Origin: Adineta vaga
Taxonomy: Eukaryota > Rotifera
NCBI GenBank assembly: GCA_021613535.1
Contig: CP075494.1
Coordinates: 15,686,001-15,750,000, forward strand
Direction of reading: 5' to 3'
DNA length: 64,000 nt
This document shows positions 56,093 through 64,000 of this stretch, one piece after another (position 1 is the first letter of the stretch; each line of letters opens with the position of its first letter). The notes under the pieces are model-generated. The model worked only from the letters and a program-made list of their open reading frames with translations. It made no database searches and was not told the DNA's origin. A program made the position numbers and the translations under genes.

Positions 56093-56399
56093 ATCTTGAT
56101 GAATTATTCGTAAAAAAGAAAATGACAAAGCTGAATAGACATGCAACGTAATAGGAAAATTGATGAATAAGAAACAAACGTCATCATTTATTTTGATTGG
56201 ATTCTATTTTCTGCTGTGAAACGTAGTTTATAAAATTGTCGCTACGTTATTAATATACAGAATTGATAAAAAAAAAGATTTAAAATAACGATAAATAAGT
56301 ATTAATAGATTGTATATAGAGTAATTAGAGAAAATAAATATAGTTGAAAAGCGACGAGAAAAGCAAATATAAATAATTTCAATATAATGAAATAGCGTT
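56093..56399. other. Spacer between ATP6V1E and LDLa/EGF receptor
   Basis: About 300 AT-rich bases upstream of the V-ATPase gene and downstream of the receptor stop. No clear signal. Confidence 0.4.
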
Positions 56400-59300
56400 T
56401 TACCGTTTGTCTTTGTTAGAGATCCATTTCAGAATGGTTTTACCGATAAAGGTTTCGTAAAATTCTTTCTTATAACTAGTTGATGATAGAACATAAAGAA
56501 TAAAACCAAGAATTTGTGGTAGATACGAAAGTATATAAGAAGCGAGTAATGTATGATATTGCCATGTACTTAATTGTATACATGCGAAAGTAAATGTAAG
56601 AATAACTTGAGGTAGAGCAGAAAAAATTATGATTATTGGTGTTATATAATGTTCTTTTTGAATTTGAAATTGTTTTTTCAAGATTTCATAAAATGTTATT
56701 TTTTTATATCCAACTATTTTCGCTCGATTACGAGCAGCTAAAATGATCAAAAGAGTGATACAAATGACTTGAATAAAGAATGGAAAGAGATAATGAATGA
56801 GAGTAGAGATTCTATTATAGGTAGAAATTAGATTTGTATCAAAATTTGTTACACAAATTGATGAACCCGTAGATCGTTGTTGAATTACTGTATAGTAGAT
56901 TATATAATGTATATGCATAACAAACAAAATGATCGATGTAAAAACACTTATAAGAATCGCTAAACGAGGATTTCTTAGATAAGATGAAGTTGGAAAGAGA
57001 ATTATGAGAAGACGATCAATAGTAATCCAACTTGTTAACCAATAGGTCGATCTTGTTGTAACAGAAAGTAGATAGGATATTGCTTTACATGATGACATAT
57101 TAATAATTTCAATAGTAATTTCAATGAATTTTAAAAGTAAACAAAACAATGCAATTTGATTGAGACAACTCAAAATGAATAAATAATTGCCAACACTAAG
57201 TTTTCGAGGTCTCGATCGTTTAAATGTGATAAAAGAACAGAAATTATTAAATAATCCAATACCATACAGAATACAAACTATACAAAGATAGATAGTTTTT
57301 AAATTTTTTGAATAATTAATAAGAAGTGAATCTAGAGTAAAGCCAAATGCTTGCATATTAAATTCACATTGAATACCATCATAACAAGATGGACAAAAGC
57401 AAATAAAATTATTGAAATCATTCATATTGCCTTGAAGACATTTTCCTCCAGATAAACATTTGTCACAATGATCATAATGAATATCAAGAATAAAACATTC
57501 AGCACGATACTGATCTGGTTGACAGATACAAAAATAATTTTCATTGTAAAAACACAAATGTCGAGTACTATTTTGACAAATATGATGATATTTAAAAACT
57601 GATGAAACAGATTGATTCATTTCTAAAAATAAAATCTATTTCGTATGAATATTAATATTTAGGAAAAAAGATTAACCTTCAGATAACAATAACGAGGTAT
57701 GTGGACAATATTGCGGAGATAATGTAATATTAATAGGCTCTGATTGAAATGGTAAAAAATACATCAGAAAATATTGTGGATGTGACAAATCTTCGTAAAC
57801 TTTTAGAATTGCAAGTGAAGGTGCATATATATTAGAATGATAATATCTAATTGAAGATGGAATGTCACTATATATTTCTTGATGTTCAATTCTAAGCATA
57901 AGAGTTTGTACTACATACACGTAAAATTGAGGAATAACTGCACGAACATTCAGTGTCTTTGTCATATTTAAATCAATATAAACAAATGGCTTCTCACTTT
58001 GACATTGATGTTTATGAAATCGCTCTGTACAAATGCATTTATATGCATGTTCACCACTTGGATCATAATGAATCAAACAGGTTCCATTGTTTAAACATGG
58101 ATTCGAATTACAACCATCATATTTCAAATTACAACGTGGTCCAAATTGACCTAGTGAACAAATACAATAGGATTTGTTCGTTTTTGTTTGTACATTAGAA
58201 ATATCAAATCGAATAAGTGCATTTTTTGAACAATAAGTTTCATAACGAGATTCGTATATACTACAATTTATTCCATAATAACCACTTTTACAAGAACAAT
58301 AATAAGAATTGTTTCGATTGAAAATTGGAAGGCAAGTGGAATTCTCATTACAACTATTTTGTTGACACGGATTAAGTGTGACATTTCCAAACCAAGATGG
58401 AAATTTCAAAACGACAGCTAATCGAAATGCAGGTAGATAATCAAAATAAATTGTATAATACCAAGAACCAAGTTCTTCTACAGTATTATTCTTTCTAAGA
58501 ACGAAAACATCAAAGTGAACTGAATATGGATGATTATTTATTATATCATTTCGATTGAAATAACGACTTCGTTTATGTGTAAGCATGTTTGTAGTACGTG
58601 AATAGAGTAGATAGAATTTATGTTTAATTGTCTGATTTCTTTCGAATATTGGATGAATATGAAATTCATGATGATCAATGATTTGATTATTAAAGAGAAA
58701 ATTTGTTTTAATTTTGAGTACATCATTTGATATGATTATCAATTCTCTTTTCAAATCGACATGTGCAACAATAGTAATTCGATCACTAAAGAATTCACAC
58801 CAATCACCATAATAAGCAGCTGAACATAAACATCGAGTTTCATTCATCTGAAGAATAGCGATACCTTGATTACATTGATATGAATGTATCTTAGAAGACT
58901 GATCATTTCTAAGATTGACGACAGATTCTGTTAATTGATGTTCCCTGAAGTCCGACTTATGTTGAGGTGGATGAAATATCTTTAGATGAGACTCAACTAT
59001 TAATTGTGAAATTTTCTTTTTCTGGTGACGATATGCTATTTGATTATTGATAGAACCAGATGCACACCAGTATTCATCTTCCCCGTGTAAACAATCAATA
59101 GTTCCATTACACCATGCATTTTTCTTACACTGATTGTCTCCAAGACAAATGAAATCCTTGGGACCGGAGCATGTTTTATATTTGTCTCGATTATATGAAC
59201 ATAGGAATTTAGTGCACTCGCGTGGTTCAAGACAAGCTTTTGGATAAATCATATGATCATTTCCGCAACGAAAATGGAAACCCCACATATCTCCGATCTG

Positions 59301-61455
59301 TGAACTCGCTTTAAATGTATTTTTTTCATCGTAAGAATTATAACAATCTTCTATACCATCACCAATTTGAACAAGATTAATACATGGACGATTTGATTCA
59401 ATATCCAATGGATTTGACACGTTAGATCGATAACAACCGAATTCAGACGACCAATTGCAAATCTTCGAAAATGGTGATCTAGAATATTGCTCGCGACATT
59501 TTGCAAGTCGTGAAGATATGTTCGGTAAACGAGTATTATGAATTGACGAATTTTCGATTAACACAAAAGCTTCTTCGTCAGACGCATCTGAACAATCCCA
59601 TTCACCATCACAAACCCATTCGAGTTCAATACATTGTCCTGTTCGACATTGATATTGATGATTTTGACATATCCAATATTTACATGAAGAATTACTTTCG
59701 TCAACATGATTTTCCAAATTATAGAAATTATCACAGTAACGTCGAAAAGGCATTCGTTCCGTTAAATCTTGTCGTTGAATACCAATGAATACACTGTTAT
59801 TATTCGATATATTACTAGATGATTGTTTAATGTATGATTTCACAAGGTGACATTCAGTTTTTGTTACCGTATTACACGGAATCTGATGTCGAATACTAGA
59901 ACCAATGCCGTACCAACTATCATCATATTTATTTGAACACTCAGTATTCGCATTGCCTAACATGATCATTGGAAGACATTTATGTTCATCATTAAAACAC
60001 TGAAATCGCTGTTGTCCTACATTTTCCGTACAATAACTCGTATTAAGGGCAAGATCCTCATCTTCATACTCAAAGCAATCTACGATCCCATCATGAATTC
60101 GATATTGCGATATGCATTCTCCTGCAGATTTACATATATCCGGCTTGACAGCGTATGGACGACCATTAAATGTTAGTGAATCATTCCAACAGAACTTGTG
60201 ATTTTTATAAGGTGACGAAAATTGCGATATTTTGTAAAAGAATGACTATATGTACAGAGTACGTGATTGATGAATGGCAACTCAGCTGCCCCGAAATTCA
60301 CTGTCAGAATGACAACATGGTCCATTTGAAAAAAATATCCTTGGCATTTTATCCCTTTGACAAGCTGAAAATTCTGCGGACTTGGATTTTGCAAAGATTG
60401 AGTAAAATTGTATGTGACGCGAAAATTGTCACTGATTAATCCTTCTGGTGGATAGATAATGGAATAAGGATAATTCGATACTGGACATATGTTCATCATC
60501 ATTTGAGTACAGTTCAGATGATTACATGGACAGTCACGTTCAAAACCTTTTGATAAAGCACATCGAAATAAATACTGACATTTTTCGGCATTAGTAAGTT
60601 TTGATGTATGCATCATATTCCACGGAGGATACCGAGAATCATCGTAACCTCTATCTGGCCAACATATTCCATCGTTGCGTGTCCAAGCAGATCGATGTCG
60701 ACTCACCTCACACATGTAGTTAAGATTGCGTTTGTTGAAACAATGTTCTTCTGCTTTTGTGATTCGCTGAAATGCACATTCCATTTGTACAGCGAAATTC
60801 ATCGTCCTCACATTCATTAAATTCTAATTTGTCACAATTTTCTTCATCGATACCGTTTGCACATCTTTGAACACCATCACAAATTTCGCGCCAATCAAGA
60901 CAGAGTGGACTCGATGAACATAGCAGAGTGTCATAGCAGAGAATTTTCCCATATCGTTGAGTGTTCCATGATTCGTTAGGAGTTTTATCCGCTTTTTTTT
61001 GTGCGAATTGGGCCTGAATCGCCTCGAGAAAGGATCTTTTCTGATGTGTCAATCGATACTCACAATATTTACCGAAGGTTCTCGATATAGTGCATTTGCA
61101 CAAAAATCGGTTGTCATTTATATCAAGCAATGATTGATTGTAAAAGACACTAGCATACAAATCAACTATCTCAATAGTTGAACTCCATTTGAGGACTATG
61201 CTTGGATGAATGTTTCTTTTGAGTAAATCACGAAAGAATTTCGTCTCTCCTTTATTCTCGCATTCATATTGATATCGATTAAGTGACTGATTTCTACCTG
61301 GTCGTCGACAATATGAAATTTCTTGTCCATCATCCTGTAGAGTAAACACAGTCATATTTCTCAATCATTTCTTCATTTTCAGTATTGTATAGTAGAACTA
61401 CACCATACGTAATGGTAAAGATTAAAATAAAAATTGTTACTAGAAATGTCAACAT
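56400..61455 (-). CDS. Large LDLa/EGF ectodomain seven-helix receptor, 5' part damaged
   Basis: Surface receptor of a type expanded in bdelloids. The start at 61455 gives MLTFLVTIFILIFTITYGVV (signal/anchor), then ISYCRRPGRNQSLNRYQYEC, CKCTISRTFGKYCEYRL and LDLa-like CLDWREICDGVQRCANGIDE. Further modules are WICQNHQYQCRTGQCIELEW with CDGEWDCSDASDE, CLGDNQCKKNAWCNGTIDC, and several EGF units (CSCKSGYYGINCS, CICTERFHKHQC). After a 54-base intron (57623-57676) comes one more EGF-like unit (CFCPSCYDGIQCEF) and the 7-helix part (YLCIVCILYGIGLFNNFCSF to ILGFILYVLSSTSYKKEF). 56400-60170 is essentially open. The 5' 1.3 kb has frame breaks near 61370, 60790 and 60220; the middle one also lacks family sequence between CTNGMCI and FQRITKAEEHCFNKRNLNY. 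It may be a young pseudogene. Confidence 0.72.
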
Positions 61456-62756
61456 TCTTGACCACTTTCAATTTCAAAATTCAAATTCGTACACAATTAT
61501 TGTAAAGAATGAAGAAATGATCTTTCGAATTCAGGAAATTTTATGAAATACAATCTAAAACAAATGTAGAACTAAAGGAACAAAAATTGAATATACTTTT
61601 AAAAGTCGGATATGAGTGACTTGTCTCAATGCACCAATTCTAGTTTCGTTTGTAGTAGAATTTATGAGTTTTATTCTATGCATAAAATATAATAAAAAAA
61701 TTCCAATTATGTGATAATAATTCCTATTGGAATTAGCATCGTTCGATAAATAGCTTAACTCTGCATGTAACACACAAATTTCTAGGCTCAATGCAAATCA
61801 AGAAATAAACCCGAAGATCGTTCGTCACCAAAAAATGATGGAAAATCTAATATTTGATTCGCAACTGTTTTCTCAATAGAAGCAATGGGAAGAATCCAGA
61901 CAGTAAAATGAGCGATCGCTTCGAACGTAATAAAGATCTGATCAATGGATTGTATAAATGTCTACTCTTTTTCCACAGATGATAGCTGACACACACACAT
62001 ACAAGATTGAAATCTACTGTAATATTAATATGTCAGACAATTTAATTAAAAACACATATCATAATTCTATATCTATTATCATGGGTTAATAATACAGTAT
62101 ATCAATTGCTCTGACATGTTCTAGAGTTCAATCTCATTGATTTGCAATAAGAGCTTTTCAATATTTGAATAATTTATTCATTGATCAAGTATGAAACAAC
62201 AATGATGAGTGAATAATTAATAAAGATGAACAAGTATTGTTCAAATGAGACTTGTCAATCAAATTTGATCGCTATGAAATGTAAGATCCTTCTACATCCT
62301 AAAAAAATTATCGAAAATAAGTGTGGAAACCTCGAATTTTAATTAGAATTTATGGTCTATACCTCATATGGTGAAATTAATTGATATCAGATCGCTTTTT
62401 CTAACTATCCAGAAATTGGATTTGACTATAAAATTGAAGAATTCTTAAGAATATGTCGTGTTTAATTCATGAGTATTGCTCGTTTCCCCTTTGACGAAGT
62501 CAATGGAACCGAAGTTATGATAGTTACCTGAGCTTAAGATTCCGTATTAGATATTAATTAAGACATTTCAACAATGCTTCTTCAACCTATTTTTTGGTCA
62601 TGAACAGCTCTCATAGTCTCTAGAGTATCCTGAAAGTTTTACTCAAAAACTACGTTTCTTCCTTGCGATATAAAAAAAGAAACAAGTACGAACCTATATC
62701 AAAATTTCATGTGTGTGAATTAGATAGATGATATAAATGTATGCCCTTGTTTTCTG
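61456..62756. other. Intergenic between receptor and tRNA cluster
   Basis: AT-rich. A minus frame at 61555-61791 has a hydrophobic stretch but no family signal. 61988-62002 holds a short CACACACACA run. No gene is supported. Confidence 0.45.
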
Positions 62757-62828
62757 TCCGCGGTAGTATAGTGGTGAGTATCCCCGCCTGTCACGCGGGA
62801 AACCGGGGTTCGATTCCCCGCCGCGGAG
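62757..62828 (+). tRNA. tRNA-Asp (GTC), copy 1
   Basis: 72 bases fold as a standard cloverleaf. The acceptor stem TCCGCGG pairs with CCGCGGA (last base G is the discriminator), the D arm lies in TAGTATAGTGGTGAGTA, the anticodon stem is CCCGC/GCGGG with anticodon GTC at 62790-62792, and the T arm is CCGGGGTTCGATTCCCCG. Internal A box (TAGTATAGTGG) and B box (GGTTCGATTCC) are intact, and TTTCTTTTTTTC follows as a Pol III terminator. No intron. Confidence 0.97.
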
Positions 62829-62955
62829 TATTTCTTTTTTTCTTTCTCATTCTTATCAATGGTTCGCGAAATAATCTAACAGTCTGACAACATTTTTTAA
62901 TAAGTGTAACAAAGACACGAATGAAATTTAATCTAAAAGGAGAAGAGATTGTATG

Positions 62956-63027
62956 TCCGCGGTAGTATAGTGGTGAGTATCCCCGCCTGTCACGCGGGAA
63001 ACCGGGGTTCGATTCCCCGCCGCGGAG
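62956..63027 (+). tRNA. tRNA-Asp (GTC), copy 2
   Basis: Identical to copy 1 in all 72 bases. The 3' flank is also the same for about 20 bases (TATTTCTTTTTTTCTTTCTC), showing that it duplicated with its terminator. Start-to-start spacing is 199 bases. Confidence 0.97.
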
Positions 63028-63628
63028 TATTTCTTTTTTTCTTTCTCGTTCTTTTAAATGTTCATAAAACGATCAATGCAATCTCATAGTCTCTTCGTTA
63101 GTTTCTATTTGAAGAGAAATGAATACAAAAAGAAGAATTAGCCAAATAGCATATGTATCAATTATAATAGCAAAATCAGTCCAGAATACATTTGAATTGA
63201 ACTAATGGACTAAAAGCTATTTTTTGTGCTTGAAAAATCCATATCTGACCAACGATTAACCATACAATGGAGAAAAATGAATAAAATCAATTGTCGTCCT
63301 ACCAGACTACTAACAATTAAACTTTTAGCATTATGTGAAACATTGCTTGATCTTGTCATATATTTAGCAGTAATAAAAATTATCAAAAGTAAAATTCCAA
63401 CATACATGAACAATTAAGAAAATATTAACGAATGGTTGAATAGGACACTGATTTCTATAGTTAATCGTAGATGTAACTCAATAATAAAAGAAGGAATTAA
63501 TATGATACTTTGAAAAAGAATCTTGGGTGAGACAAATTGACTAAATTCAATCTTCATTGAAAAAGAAACAAAAATATTTTCATTTAATTTCGAATGATAA
63601 TAAATCATTCAGTTAAAAAAAAGAAATA
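63028..63628. other. Region between tRNA copies 2 and 3; possible membrane-protein relic on minus strand
   Basis: Minus-strand frames carry three hydrophobic stretches in order (PKILFQSIILIPSFIIEL; MFMYVGILLLIIFITA; WTDFAIIIDTYAIWLILLFV) separated by stops. This could be a decayed seven-helix receptor, but no signature residues are present. Confidence 0.3.
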
Positions 63629-63700
63629 CTCCGCGGCGGGGAATCGAACCCCGGTTTCCCGCGTGACAGGCGGGGATACTCACCACTATACTACCGCGGA
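63629..63700 (-). tRNA. tRNA-Asp (GTC), copy 3, inverted
   Basis: The exact reverse complement of the other two copies over 72 bases, with the same start of 3' flank (AGTATTTCTTTTTTTT on its own strand). Together the three form a small same-isoacceptor cluster. Confidence 0.97.
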
Positions 63701-64000
63701 CATACTCTTTTCAATTAAAAATAATTCCACTAAATTGACCCAATGAATTTTCATCAAATTATTTGTTTTAGAAAAATCTGTATTTACATTGAAAGCTGAT
63801 GTGAAGAATTGAAGTTCGATCGTTAACAGAATCTAGACATTCTCGACCTCTATCGAGTAAAATTTGTTGGTTTGTATTGTTATCCACTAGAAAAAAGAAC
63901 AAAACGATTGATTGAAAAGCACTTGAAGTTTTCTCATGTAAATAAACTAATCGTTAAATTTTTTCTACAACATGGCAACAGCAAGATCTAAAGACGATCC
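63701..64000. other. Window end; possible partial minus-strand gene
   Basis: On the minus strand a TTTTTTCTAG acceptor near 63890 precedes an open stretch NNTNQQILLDRGRECLDSVN, ending in a possible donor after KYR near 63783. This could be an internal exon of a gene running in from the right. Family not recognised. Confidence 0.3.

Noticed and set aside
1-64000. CRISPR array, operons, Shine-Dalgarno sites or other prokaryotic features
   Set aside because: Introns, eukaryotic gene families and Pol III tRNA genes show a nuclear eukaryotic genome. No regularly spaced repeats were seen.
1-64000. Spliced-leader RNA gene or telomeric repeats typical of bdelloids
   Set aside because: I looked for a leader ending in AAGAG/GTAAG with a downstream Sm site and for TGTGGG arrays, and found neither.

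Overview
The window looks like nuclear DNA of a bdelloid rotifer (Adineta- or Rotaria-like). This is inferred from gene content. It is AT-rich, genes carry many GT-AG introns of about 45-60 bases, and it combines gene types that expanded or were acquired in bdelloids. These are plant-like DYW-type pentatricopeptide (PPR) proteins, ADP-ribosyltransferases with a helical-repeat tail, LDLa/EGF seven-helix receptors, and many divergent rhodopsin-like GPCRs. Animal housekeeping genes lie among them.

Layout. 0-2.5 kb: a decayed proteasome activator PSME4 fragment, two MITE-like elements and a small broken gene. 3.1-10.2 kb, all minus strand: O-GlcNAcase, a GT31 glycosyltransferase, a Ly-6/uPAR-type surface protein and an intact GPCR. 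11.5-13.2 kb: a broken GPCR. 13.3-29.7 kb: a tandem segmental duplication in three units, each with a DYW-PPR gene on the plus strand, two of them followed by a 20S proteasome beta-2 (PSMB7-type) gene on the minus strand. 30-33 kb: an alpha/beta-hydrolase and a GPCR, both with disabling changes. 33-36.4 kb: gene-poor, with a piggyBac-type MITE. 36.4-41 kb: a secreted GRDP-like protein, a small secreted peptide with its own TATA box, and an ART protein. 43-48 kb: an intact GPCR, a glyoxalase I relic, a SecA-like helicase relic and an intact glyoxalase I. 48-56 kb: an F-box-family leucine-rich relic, an unknown gene present twice, a fourth, inverted DYW-PPR gene between those two copies, and the V-ATPase E subunit. 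56.4-61.5 kb: a large LDLa/EGF seven-helix receptor. 62.7-63.7 kb: three tRNA-Asp(GTC) genes.

The main theme is duplication followed by complementary decay. Three duplicated blocks (PPR/beta-2; unknown gene/V-ATPase E; GPCR/glyoxalase I) have lost different parts in different copies. For proteasome beta-2, neither copy in the window is complete: one has a one-base frameshift and the other lacks its first exon. The four DYW-PPR genes keep the zinc and catalytic motifs of the plant organellar C-to-U RNA-editing deaminase, but all end in Asp-His-Phe instead of Asp-Tyr-Trp. They are the strongest candidates for an unusual system here.

All splice sites were read by eye from consensus signals and protein continuity, so exon edges are approximate unless a position is given. 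Family assignments rest on remembered motifs; no search was run.
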